Shown here: positions 1 through 6,539 of the stretch, piece after piece | How positions within the stretch are numbered: the stretch's first letter is position 1 | Layout: every line of letters begins with the position of its first letter | Assembly (NCBI GenBank): GCA_024642185.1 | Contig: JAHEBR010000075.1 | Span: 1 to 8,988 of the forward strand | Reading direction: 5' to 3' | From: Marivivens sp. | Lineage (GTDB): Bacteria; Pseudomonadota; Alphaproteobacteria; Rhodobacterales; Rhodobacteraceae | DNA length: 8,988 nucleotides | Made by a program: the position numbers and the translations under genes | The notes under the pieces: model-generated | What the model was told of the DNA's origin: nothing | The model's database searches: none | What the model saw: only the letters and a program-made list of their open reading frames with translations

Positions 1-207
1 CGAGGTGAACACATGGTCATAGGCCGCCCGCAGCGTATTGACCGCACCCACGATCACCTCGTGCACATCCGGCACGACCCGCACCTCGGCCATCCGTATC
101 CCCATCTGCGTCAGGCGGCTGGCGAGATGCTGGGTGTTGGTATCAAGCGTCCGGCCCGAGAGGATCTCGTCACCGATCACAAGCATCGCAGCGGTCGGAT
201 TGGTCAT
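1..207 (-). CDS. MoaB/CinA-type molybdopterin-binding domain protein (partial, N-terminus only)
   Basis: This is the first 69 codons of a minus-strand gene whose 3' part lies off the left edge. The ATG is at 207-205, with a good Shine-Dalgarno (AAGGAG) a few bases upstream. The protein begins MTNPTAAMLVIGDEILSGRT; the IGDEILSG stretch at residues 11-18, followed by DTN at 22-24, is the classic opening of the MoCF_biosynth fold shared by MoaB, MogA, MoeA and the N-terminal half of CinA. In that fold the region forms part of the molybdopterin/nucleotide-binding site. Single-domain members annotated 'competence/damage-inducible protein A' or 'molybdopterin-binding protein' are common in alphaproteobacteria. 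The fragment cannot show whether a CinA C-terminal amidase domain follows, so the exact role (cofactor synthesis or nucleotide pyrophosphatase) is open. It is divergent from sfsA with 41 bases between start codons. Confidence 0.85.
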   Translation of the reverse strand, partial: MTNPTAAMLVIGDEILSGRTLDTNTQHLASRLTQMGIRMAEVRVVPDVHEVIVGAVNTLRAAYDHVFTS

Positions 208-234
208 CGGCTTCTCCTTCGGGGCTGATTTCGG

Positions 235-240
235 TATAGG
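235..240 (+). promoter_or_regulatory. possible -10 element for sfsA
   Basis: TATAGG matches a -10 hexamer and ends only 8 bases before the sfsA ATG at 249. The sequence at the expected -35 position (around 211-217) is weak and overlaps the Shine-Dalgarno of the divergent gene. If used, transcription would begin almost at the start codon. This is a motif match only. Confidence 0.25.
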
Positions 241-248
241 TCCGGCCC

Positions 249-953
249 ATGCGGTTTTCCACTCCTCTTCTGCCCGCGATCTTGATCCGCCGCTATAAGC
301 GGTTCCTCGCGGATATCCGGTTTGCGGACGGCACCGAGGCCACCGCCCACGTTGCCAACCCCGGCGCCATGACCGGGCTTGCCGAGCCCGGCACGCACAT
401 CTGGGTCGAGCGCAACGACGATCCCAAGCGCAAGCTGCGCTATAGCTGGCAGCTGGTTGATCATCGCACGGGGCATTTCACCTGCGTCGATACCTCGCTC
501 GCCAACCGCGTCGTCGCCGAGGCGTTGGCGGCGGGGCGTATTCCCGAACTGGCAGGCTATGACCAGCATCGCCCCGAGGTTCGTTATGGCGAGCGGAGCC
601 GCGTCGATTTCCTGCTCTCGGGCGAGGGCCGCCCTGATTGCTTCCTTGAGGTGAAGAGCGTCACGCTTTCCCGCGTCGCCGGCCTTGCCCAGTTCCCAGA
701 CGCCGTGACAGCCCGTGGCGCACGGCACCTGCACGATCTGGCGCAAGAGGTGCACGCTGGCCATCGCGCGGTGATGCTGTTTCTCGTGATGCGCACCGAT
801 ATCACCCACGCAGGCATCGCCACGGATATCGATCCGGCTTATGGCGCAGCCTTCGAGGCGGCGACACGGGCGGGCGTTGAGGCCATCGCCTATGACTGCG
901 TGATCGACCCAGAAGGCGTGGCCTTCGGCGAGCAGCTTTTCGTGCAGGTCTAG
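249..953 (+). CDS. sfsA: DNA/RNA nuclease SfsA
   Basis: A complete 234-residue SfsA-family protein, the usual length. The family was first named for stimulating sugar fermentation genes in E. coli and is now grouped with DNA-binding/nuclease proteins; its physiological role is poorly settled. The N-terminus has the family's RRYKRFLADIRF (residues 14-25), then NPGAMTG (37-43), equivalent to the common PNTGxMxG. The PD-(D/E)xK-like core is visible as SRVDF (D120) and LEVKSVTL (E134, K136), followed by FPDAVTARGARHL (149-161). The ATG at 249 is chosen because it gives the standard N-terminus; no convincing Shine-Dalgarno precedes it. map follows 51 bases downstream on the same strand, so the two may share a transcript. 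Confidence 0.95.
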   Translation: MRFSTPLLPAILIRRYKRFLADIRFADGTEATAHVANPGAMTGLAEPGTHIWVERNDDPKRKLRYSWQLVDHRTGHFTCVDTSLANRVVAEALAAGRIPELAGYDQHRPEVRYGERSRVDFLLSGEGRPDCFLEVKSVTLSRVAGLAQFPDAVTARGARHLHDLAQEVHAGHRAVMLFLVMRTDITHAGIATDIDPAYGAAFEAATRAGVEAIAYDCVIDPEGVAFGEQLFVQV

Positions 954-992
954 ATCATCCCGCCGTTTTCGCCTATTGGGCGGGAAAGACCG

Positions 993-998
993 AAAGGA
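993..998 (+). promoter_or_regulatory. ribosome binding site fixing the GTG start of map
   Basis: AAAGGA lies 6 bases before a GTG at 1005. There is no in-frame ATG nearby upstream, and the reading frame gives a full-length type I methionine aminopeptidase from this GTG. The site therefore decides in favour of a non-ATG start. Confidence 0.6.
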
Positions 999-1004
999 CG
1001 CGAC

Positions 1005-1811
1005 GTGGACGACACCAGAGGCAGGCTGACAAGAGACGGGATCCGCATCCATGAAGACGCGGATTTCGCCGGAATGCACAAGGCAGGCCGTCTCGCCGCG
1101 CAGATCCTCGACGATATCATCCCGATGATCGAGCCGGGCCGCTCGACCGAAGAGATCGACGCCAAGATCACCTCGATGGTCGAAGCCGCTGGCGCCGTCT
1201 CGGCCACGATCGGCTACAAGGGCTATCAGCACGCGAGCTGCATCAGCGTCAATCATGTGGTCTGCCACGGCATTCCCGGCCCCAAGGTCCTCAAGGACGG
1301 TGATATCCTCAATGTCGATGTGACCGTGATCGAGGGTGGCTGGTATGGCGATACGAGCCGTATGTATGTGGCGGGCAACCTGCCGCGCAAGGCCGAGCGG
1401 CTCATTCAGGTGACGCATGATGCGCTGATGAAGGGGATCGAGGCGGCCAAGCCCGGCAATACATTTGGCGATATCGGCAACGCGATCCAGACCTATGTCG
1501 AGGCCAACCGCATGAGCGTCGTGCGTGATTTCTGCGGCCATGGCCTTGGCCGCGTGTTCCATGCCCCGCCCAATGTTTTGCACTATGGCCGCGCGGGCAC
1601 CGGACCGGTCCTCGAAGAGGGGATGTTCTTCACCATCGAGCCGATGGTGAACCTCGGCCGCCCCGAGACCAAGGTTCTTGCCGATGACTGGACAGCCGTA
1701 ACCCGCGACAAGTCGCTCTCGGCGCAGTTCGAGCATTCGGTGGGCATCACGGCGGATGGCGCGGATATCTTCACCCTCTCGCCCGCGGGCAAGTTTCACC
1801 CGACCTACTGA
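1005..1811 (+). CDS. map: Type I methionine aminopeptidase
   Basis: Removes the initiator methionine from nascent proteins whose second residue is small; a cytosolic, normally essential metalloenzyme. The 268-residue protein carries all five metal ligands: D105 (NVDVTV), D116 (YGDTSRM), H179 (CGHGLG), E212 (TIEPM) and E243 (QFEHS). Each is exactly 8 positions higher than the E. coli ligands (97, 108, 171, 204, 235), so the core is collinear. The substrate-site histidines H88 (VCHGIP) and H186 (VFHAPP) are also present. The N-terminus is about 8 residues longer than E. coli Map, consistent with the GTG start. It lies 51 bases after sfsA. Its 3' end overlaps that of convergent rsmD by 7 bases, with TGA at 1809-1811. 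Confidence 0.97.
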   Translation: MDDTRGRLTRDGIRIHEDADFAGMHKAGRLAAQILDDIIPMIEPGRSTEEIDAKITSMVEAAGAVSATIGYKGYQHASCISVNHVVCHGIPGPKVLKDGDILNVDVTVIEGGWYGDTSRMYVAGNLPRKAERLIQVTHDALMKGIEAAKPGNTFGDIGNAIQTYVEANRMSVVRDFCGHGLGRVFHAPPNVLHYGRAGTGPVLEEGMFFTIEPMVNLGRPETKVLADDWTAVTRDKSLSAQFEHSVGITADGADIFTLSPAGKFHPTY

Positions 1812-2368
1812 TCGGCCCGAAGGATCGTGATCCAGGTGTCGCCATAGCGGCGCTGGTCGAGAAGTGTCGTTCCCGGTGCGGCGGCCTGCGCCGTGTTCTC
1901 TTCCCAGACGATCAGCGCCCCGTGTGCGATCCAGCCCCCCGCAAAGGCGGCGGCGAGGGCCTTCTCGCCCAAGCCCTTGCCATAGGGCGGGTCGAGAAAG
2001 ACGAGGGCATAGGGCGCATCCGGATTGGCGGCGAGGCGCGTTGCATCGCGGGCGATGAGGCGGCTGTCGGCCTCGCGTCGGCATTTGCCGATGTTCTCGC
2101 GGATCAGCGATTGCGCGACGCGGCCGTCGTCTATGAAGGCGACGAACGAGGCGCCGCGCGACAGGGCTTCGAGGCCCAAGGCACCTGTTCCGGCGAAAAG
2201 ATCGAGCACGCGGGCATTGCTCACCGGATCATCAAACCGGCCGCCCAAGAGCACGTTGAACAGGCTCTCGCGCACCCTGTCGGCGGTGGGGCGCAGATGC
2301 GCCGCCGCATCGCCCTTGCCGACCGAGGCGAGCGTCAGACCGCGATGCTGGCCACCGATGATCCTCAC
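1805..2368 (-). CDS. rsmD: 16S rRNA (guanine(966)-N(2))-methyltransferase RsmD
   Basis: SAM-dependent methylation of G966 in helix 31 of 16S rRNA, near the P site, during 30S assembly. The 187-residue length is typical. The protein opens MRIIGGQHRG, the hallmark RsmD N-terminus, followed by LRPTADRVRESLFNVL (25-40), the family's RPT..RVRE.LFN signature. The Rossmann SAM motif is DLFAGTGALGLEALSRGA (56-73), and the amino-methyltransferase catalytic motif IV is DPPYG (126-130). The start is GTG at 2368-2366, sharing bases with the TGA of the upstream reductase (GTGA, 4-base overlap). There is no well-placed Shine-Dalgarno, so expression probably depends on translational coupling to the reductase. 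The 3' end overlaps map by 7 bases. Confidence 0.95.
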   Translation of the reverse strand: MRIIGGQHRGLTLASVGKGDAAAHLRPTADRVRESLFNVLLGGRFDDPVSNARVLDLFAGTGALGLEALSRGASFVAFIDDGRVAQSLIRENIGKCRREADSRLIARDATRLAANPDAPYALVFLDPPYGKGLGEKALAAAFAGGWIAHGALIVWEENTAQAAAPGTTLLDQRRYGDTWITILRADQ

Positions 2369-3576
2369 GAGCGCAAGAGGGCCTTCATGTCGGTCGCCGG
2401 ATCGCGGATGACATCGGGCGTGGGTGACTTGCCCGCCTCAATGAGCCGCTTGCCCACCATATAGTCGCGCGGGTCGTTCATCGCGTCGACGGCGATCAGC
2501 TCGTCGCCCTTGTAATACCAATGCGACTGGCTCTCGCCCGCCGCTTTGCGCAGATGCACCGCGTCATAGCCCATGTTGAGCCCGCCAATCTGCAACTTGC
2601 AGTCATACTGGTCCGACCAGAACCACGGGCGCGGTTGATAGACCACATCCCCGCCGATCATGTTCTGCGCCACCACCTCAGCCTGATCGATCGCGTTGCC
2701 CACACTCTCAAGCCGGATGCGCTGGCCGTGATAGACGAGCGAGGCGCAATCGCCCGCCGCCCAGATACTGGCGTCGCTGGTGCGACCGTGGCTGTCGGTC
2801 CAGATGCCGTTCTCGATCTTGAGGCCCGCCGCCTCGGCCAACTGGGTGTTGGGCGTGATGCCGATGCCGACGATGGCGAGATCAATGTCTATATGGCTGC
2901 CGTCGCTCAGATCGGCGCCGGTGACGCGGCCATCGCCGGTCAGGCGCGAAAGGCCGAGGCCTTCGCGGATATCGACGCCGTGGCTTTGGTGCAGATCACG
3001 GAAAAAGTCCGAAGTGATCGGCGCGGCGACGCGCTGAAGGATACGGTCGGCCATTTCGATCAGCGTGACCTTGAGCCCGCTCTTGGCTGCCACCGCCGCC
3101 GCCTCGAGCCCGATATAGCCGCCACCGATCACCAGCATATGCCGACCCGGTTGCATTTCGGGTGCAAGCCGGTCGGCGTCCTTGAGGTCGCGCATGGTGA
3201 AAACGCCCTCCAGTTCGCCGCCGATCGCGGCGGGAAGGCGGCGCGGGGTAGAGCCGGTGGTCAGCGCGAGTTTGTCATAGACGATGACCTCGCCTGTGCC
3301 GGTCGTCACCGTCTTGGCCGCCGCATCAATCGCGCTCACATGGGTTGAAAGCCGCAGGTCGATGCCGTGTTCGGGATAGAATTCGGGCGAGCGCAGGAAC
3401 AGGCGCTCAAGCTCCATCTCGCCCAAGAGATAGCCCTTCGACAGGGGCGGGCGCTGATATGGCGGCACGTCCTCGCCACAGATCAGAGTGATCCGGCCCT
3501 CAAATCCGCTCGTACGCAGCTTGGCGACAAGGCTGGCTCCGGCCTGCCCGCCGCCGACAACAACGAAATGGTCCAT
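2365..3576 (-). CDS. NAD(P)H/FAD-dependent ferredoxin (rubredoxin) reductase-type oxidoreductase
   Basis: A 403-residue flavoprotein of the putidaredoxin/rubredoxin reductase (BphA4-like) family. These transfer electrons from NAD(P)H through FAD to a small iron-sulfur partner. Visible features in order: an FAD-binding GGGQAG (8-13); PPYQRPPLSKGYLLG (38-52), the conserved RPPLSK segment; an NAD-binding GGGYIGLEAA (151-160); the second FAD motif AAGDCA (273-278); and FWSDQYD (319-325) at the start of the Reductase_C domain. No redox-active CxxxxC disulfide is seen near the FAD site, which argues against glutathione or lipoamide reductases. The open frame extends 9 codons further upstream, but ATG at 3576 is preferred: it starts directly before the Rossmann strand and has a GAGGG Shine-Dalgarno. 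No ferredoxin or P450 gene is in view, so the partner is unknown. It is divergent from a peroxiredoxin and coupled to rsmD. Confidence 0.9.
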   Translation of the reverse strand: MDHFVVVGGGQAGASLVAKLRTSGFEGRITLICGEDVPPYQRPPLSKGYLLGEMELERLFLRSPEFYPEHGIDLRLSTHVSAIDAAAKTVTTGTGEVIVYDKLALTTGSTPRRLPAAIGGELEGVFTMRDLKDADRLAPEMQPGRHMLVIGGGYIGLEAAAVAAKSGLKVTLIEMADRILQRVAAPITSDFFRDLHQSHGVDIREGLGLSRLTGDGRVTGADLSDGSHIDIDLAIVGIGITPNTQLAEAAGLKIENGIWTDSHGRTSDASIWAAGDCASLVYHGQRIRLESVGNAIDQAEVVAQNMIGGDVVYQPRPWFWSDQYDCKLQIGGLNMGYDAVHLRKAAGESQSHWYYKGDELIAVDAMNDPRDYMVGKRLIEAGKSPTPDVIRDPATDMKALLRS

Positions 3577-3608
3577 GACATTGCCCTCTGGTCTCTGCAG
3601 CACGTCAC

Positions 3609-3636
3609 CCTATATCGTGGCCGAGAACACGGGCAA
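3609..3636 (-). promoter_or_regulatory. candidate promoter for the reductase-rsmD operon
   Basis: Read on the minus strand, TTGCCC (3636-3631) is followed after a 16-base spacer by TATAGG (3614-3609). Both resemble sigma-70-type hexamers. The -10 lies about 32 bases before the reductase ATG, leaving a short leader that includes the GAGGG ribosome site. This is a pattern match only. Confidence 0.35.
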
Positions 3637-3657
3637 CCGCTTTTGGGAGAGTAACGG

Positions 3658-4140
3658 ATGATTGAAGTCGGGCAGAAACTGCCGAACGCCACGCTGACGA
3701 TGATGGGGCCTGATGGCGTCCAGCAGGTTGACCTTGCGAGCCGCCTCAAGGGCCGGCGCGTCATCATCTTCGGGCTGCCGGGGGCCTTTACGCCGACCTG
3801 CTCTTCGGCCCACCTGCCGAGCTTCATGCGCACCAAGCCACAGTTCGATGCCAAGGGCGTTGACGAAATCATCTGCCTGTCGGTCAACGATCCCCATGTC
3901 ATGCGGGCATGGGGTGAGACCAGCGGAGGCGCGGCGGCGGGGATTACCTTTCTGGCCGATCAGGCGTCGGAGTTCACCAAGGCCATTGGGATGGAATTCA
4001 CGGTGCCCGCCAGCGGCTTTTTCGATCGTTCCAAGCGCTATTCGATGTTTGTTGAGGATGGCGTCGTGACGATCTTCAACCCCGAAATCGAAAAGGGCTG
4101 CGCGATTTCGGGCGGGGAGAACCTGCTCGACCTGATCTAG
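3658..4140 (+). CDS. Peroxiredoxin, Prx5/PrxII type
   Basis: A thiol peroxidase that reduces hydrogen peroxide and organic hydroperoxides; probably cytosolic, as no signal peptide is seen. The 160-residue length fits Prx5. The peroxidatic cysteine is C48 in PGAFTPTCSSAHLP (41-54), which has the family's P-x-x-x-T-x-x-C pattern (P41? to T45, C48). Other cysteines are C73 and C148. C148 (EKGCAISG) sits near the C-terminus where atypical two-cysteine Prx5 enzymes place their resolving cysteine, so intramolecular disulfide formation is plausible but unproven. The ATG at 3658 follows GGGAGA by 7 bases. The gene is divergent from the flavin reductase with 81 bases between starts, and its stop (CTAG, 4137-4140) is shared with the convergent FemAB-like gene. 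The physiological reductant (glutaredoxin or thioredoxin) cannot be told from sequence. Confidence 0.92.
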   Translation: MIEVGQKLPNATLTMMGPDGVQQVDLASRLKGRRVIIFGLPGAFTPTCSSAHLPSFMRTKPQFDAKGVDEIICLSVNDPHVMRAWGETSGGAAAGITFLADQASEFTKAIGMEFTVPASGFFDRSKRYSMFVEDGVVTIFNPEIEKGCAISGGENLLDLI

Positions 4141-5300
4141 TCCTGCTCTGGTGCCTCGCTGCGCCGGAAGGGGCCATAGCTCGTGAGCACTTCGATCTCG
4201 TGGTCGATGGCGCGGCGCTCTGCCGTCAGGAACTGCGCGACAGCCTCGCGGAAGCCCGCATCATTGATCCAATGGAGCGAATGGGTCTCGGCGGGCATAT
4301 AGCCCCGCGCCAGCTTGTGATCGCCCTGCGCCCCGGCCTCGACCCTGAGGCCGTGGGCGATGGCATAGTCGATGGCCTGATAATAGCAGAGCTCGAAATG
4401 CAGGAAGGGGTGATGCTCGGTGCAGCCCCAATAGCGGCCAAAGAGCGTCTCGCTGCCGATGAAATTCAGCGCCCCGGCGATGGGCTGGCCGCCCTTCAGC
4501 GCGAGGACGAGAAGCAGGTCGTCGGCCATGCTTTCGCCGATCAGGTCAAAGAACGCGCGGCTGAGATAGGGCGTGCCCCATTTGCGGCTGCCGGTGTCCT
4601 GATAAAAGCGCCAGAAGGCATCCCAATGCTGCGGCCCGATCTCCGCGCCGCGCAGCTGGACGATCTCGCCGCCAAAGCCCTGCGCCTCGGCCCTTTCGCG
4701 CCGGATCGTCTTGCGCTTGCGGCTTGAGAGGGCGGCGAGGAAATCGTCAAAGCTGCGGTAGCCGGGGTTTTCCCAGTGAAACTGCTGGCTCGCGCGGCGC
4801 ATCAGGCCAAGCGCCTCGCCAGCGATGGCCTCGGCCTCGGTGCAAAAGGTGATGTGGAGCGACGAGAGACCGTTCTCGGCCGCCACTTGCACCGCCCCTT
4901 GGGTCAGCGCCGCCATCGCCTCGGCCTCGTGCCCTTTCGCGGCAAGAAAGCGGCGGCCGGTGGCGGGGGTGAAGGGCACGGCGATCTGGGCCTTGGGGTA
5001 ATAGCTGCCACCCGCCCGTTCATAGGCGTGGGCCCAGTTGTGGTCGAAGACGTATTCGCCCTGACTGTGATGCTTGATGTAGAGGGGGGCGACACCGATC
5101 ACCTCGCCCCCTTTCCGCGCCACGATGGGGCGGGGCGTCCAGCCGGTTCTTTCGCCCACCGAGCCGCTTTCCTCGAGCGCGCGCAAGAAGCGATGGGTTG
5201 TGAAGGGATCGACCGTCACACCGTCAGGACAGGCGCAGCGATCCCAATCGGCTTCGTCAATCGAGCCGACGCCATCGTGAAGGGTGACGGTGATGTTCAT
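4137..5300 (-). CDS. FemAB-like GNAT-fold N-acyltransferase (PF04339/COG3146 type)
   Basis: A 387-residue protein resembling the bacterial 'peptidoglycan biosynthesis/recognition' family often annotated GNAT family N-acetyltransferase. The recognisable blocks are DPFTTHRFLRALEESGSVG (31-49), PLYIKHHSQGEYVFD (72-86), then AHAYERAG..YYPKAQIAVPFTP (90-112). Further blocks are LSSRKRKTIRRER (191-203), the basic segment found in this family, GSRKWGTPYLS (237-247) and GAQGDHKLARGY (323-334). FemAB proteins transfer amino acids from aminoacyl-tRNA to peptidoglycan; for this branch the substrate has not, to my knowledge, been shown, so function is inferred from fold only. No signal peptide or membrane segment is apparent. 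It is the last gene of the ridA-GDPD-femAB-like operon, 22 bases after GDPD, with only a weak ribosome site (GAGA). The 3' end overlaps the peroxiredoxin by 4 bases. Confidence 0.83.
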   Translation of the reverse strand: MNITVTLHDGVGSIDEADWDRCACPDGVTVDPFTTHRFLRALEESGSVGERTGWTPRPIVARKGGEVIGVAPLYIKHHSQGEYVFDHNWAHAYERAGGSYYPKAQIAVPFTPATGRRFLAAKGHEAEAMAALTQGAVQVAAENGLSSLHITFCTEAEAIAGEALGLMRRASQQFHWENPGYRSFDDFLAALSSRKRKTIRRERAEAQGFGGEIVQLRGAEIGPQHWDAFWRFYQDTGSRKWGTPYLSRAFFDLIGESMADDLLLVLALKGGQPIAGALNFIGSETLFGRYWGCTEHHPFLHFELCYYQAIDYAIAHGLRVEAGAQGDHKLARGYMPAETHSLHWINDAGFREAVAQFLTAERRAIDHEIEVLTSYGPFRRSEAPEQD

Positions 5301-5322
5301 GGGGTCTCGAACGGCTGCGTCC

Positions 5323-6078
5323 TCACGCCAGATAACCCTCGAAGGTGATGTTGTCGGCCACCTTGCGTGCTTCGGCTTCGAGTTCAGGGGATGTCACCGT
5401 CCAGCACAGGATCGCTGCCCCGAGCGCGCGGATCTCGGCCACACGGGGGCGGTCGAGGTCGGTCACCTCGTGGCTGATGAAGCACGAGCCGGTCGACTCG
5501 TAATCGGGGATGGCACGCAGGTGGGTGCAGATGCGGACGGGCAGCGGCACCCACTCTTCGGGGATATAGGCCGAGGTGGTGATGCCGCGCGGGATGGAAG
5601 GGGAAAGCCGCCCCATTTCGGCCACGGCATGGGGATTGAACGACATGACGGCCACAGGGCCGCCATAGCCTTCGAGATCACGGGCGACCGCCGCGCCAAG
5701 CGGGCCGAGGTTGGGGCCCATGTGGCCGTCCTGATCCTTGATCTCGATGAGGAGGGGCACCTTGCCGCCCACCACATCGAGAACCTCGCGCAGGGTCGGG
5801 ATGCCTTCGGTGCCGCCCAGCAGAGGGATCGCCCGCAACGCTTCGGCATCGAGCGTAGCAATCGCGCCACTCCGCCCCGTCAGGCGCTCGAGATCATAGT
5901 CGTGAAACACCATCGCCACGCCATCGCGCGAGGGCTGGACGTCGATCTCGATGCCATAGCCCGCCGCCACGGCCGCCCGCACCGCCGCCAATGAGTTCTC
6001 CGGTCGGCCCTGCGCGATGTCGTGCAGGGCGCGGTGGGCGATGGGGCGGGCAAGGAAGGTGGCGGGGAGGTGCATCAT
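5323..6078 (-). CDS. Glycerophosphodiester phosphodiesterase family protein
   Basis: Hydrolyses glycerophosphodiesters (deacylated phospholipid headgroups) to glycerol-3-phosphate and an alcohol, using a metal in a TIM-barrel active site. The 251-residue protein shows the GDPD catalytic set: AHR (14-16), RPENSLAA (25-32, E27), IEIDVQPSRDG (43-53, E44 and D46), VFHD (57-60, H59) and LIEIKDQDG (110-118, E112 and K114). There is no secretion signal, so it is probably cytosolic like UgpQ rather than periplasmic like GlpQ. Its start ATG (6078-6076) overlaps the TGA of the ridA-like gene in an ATGA arrangement; a second ATG follows immediately, so the protein starts MM or M. No strong Shine-Dalgarno is visible, suggesting translational coupling. 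The natural substrate cannot be read from the sequence. Confidence 0.92.
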   Translation of the reverse strand: MMHLPATFLARPIAHRALHDIAQGRPENSLAAVRAAVAAGYGIEIDVQPSRDGVAMVFHDYDLERLTGRSGAIATLDAEALRAIPLLGGTEGIPTLREVLDVVGGKVPLLIEIKDQDGHMGPNLGPLGAAVARDLEGYGGPVAVMSFNPHAVAEMGRLSPSIPRGITTSAYIPEEWVPLPVRICTHLRAIPDYESTGSCFISHEVTDLDRPRVAEIRALGAAILCWTVTSPELEAEARKVADNITFEGYLA

Positions 6079-6539
6079 TTCACTTCGAAGATCGCTTCGA
6101 CCTCGACCGCCACGCCAAGCGGCAGGGAGGCCGCGCTGACCGCCGAGCGGGCATGACGGCCAGCATCGCCAAAGACCTCGACCATCAGGTCCGAGGCGCC
6201 GTTGACGACCTTGGGCTGGTCAGTGAAATCGGCGGTCGAATTGACGAAACCGACAAGCTTGACCACCCGCACCAGCCGGTCGAGATCGCCGTCGCAGGCG
6301 GCCTTGAGCTGGGCAATAAGGCTCAGGCCGCAGGCCCGCGCGGCCGCCGCGCCTTCTTCGATGCTCATATCCGCACCAAGCTTGCCCTTGATAAACCCGT
6401 CCGGCCCGTTCGAGACCTGCCCCGAGACAAAGACCTGCGAGCCGGTCCGCACCCACGGCACATAGTTGGCAACGGGTGCAGTGGCCTGCGGCAGGGTGAT
6501 GCCAAGCTCGGCAAGGCGCGATTCTATACGTCCGGTCAT
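6075..6539 (-). CDS. RidA family protein (YjgF/YER057c/UK114 type)
   Basis: Members hydrolyse reactive enamine/imine intermediates (such as 2-aminoacrylate) to keto acids, protecting PLP enzymes. The 154-residue protein belongs to the longer subgroup starting R.ESRLAELGI.LP (MTGRIESRLAELG, 1-13). It has VSGQVS (38-43) and the C-terminal signature HARSAVSAASLPLGVAVEVEA (129-149). R131 in that block aligns with the carboxylate-binding arginine of active RidA (Arg105 in E. coli numbering by my recollection), so deaminase activity is plausible, though subgroup members can have other substrates. The frame is open a further 13 codons upstream, but the ATG at 6539 is preferred because AAGGAG stands 7 bases before it. 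It is the first gene of the operon, divergent from mlaA. Confidence 0.92.
   Translation of the reverse strand: MTGRIESRLAELGITLPQATAPVANYVPWVRTGSQVFVSGQVSNGPDGFIKGKLGADMSIEEGAAAARACGLSLIAQLKAACDGDLDRLVRVVKLVGFVNSTADFTDQPKVVNGASDLMVEVFGDAGRHARSAVSAASLPLGVAVEVEAIFEVK

Noticed and set aside
959..984. Inverted repeat CCCGCC/GGCGGG between sfsA and map as a terminator
   Set aside because: The stem is only 6 bases with a 14-base loop, and no T-run follows on either strand, so it does not look like an intrinsic terminator and is expected by chance in GC-rich DNA.
204..2084. A 626-codon open frame on the minus strand across sfsA, map and part of rsmD
   Set aside because: It is antisense to two well-supported enzymes, has low-complexity Arg/Asp/His/Ala-rich composition and matches no family. 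Long antisense frames are common in high-GC codon-biased genes.
2521..3348. A 275-codon plus-strand frame opposite the flavin reductase
   Set aside because: It is antisense to conserved FAD and NAD motifs of the reductase and has no recognisable domain.
3577..3603. N-terminal extension of the flavin reductase by 9 residues (start at 3603)
   Set aside because: The ATG at 3576 places the start directly before the first Rossmann strand and has a GAGGG ribosome site; the upstream start would overlap the candidate promoter's transcription start.
5284..5994. A 236-codon plus-strand frame opposite the GDPD gene
   Set aside because: It has Arg/His/Gly/Asp-rich shadow composition, and the minus strand holds the complete GDPD catalytic set.
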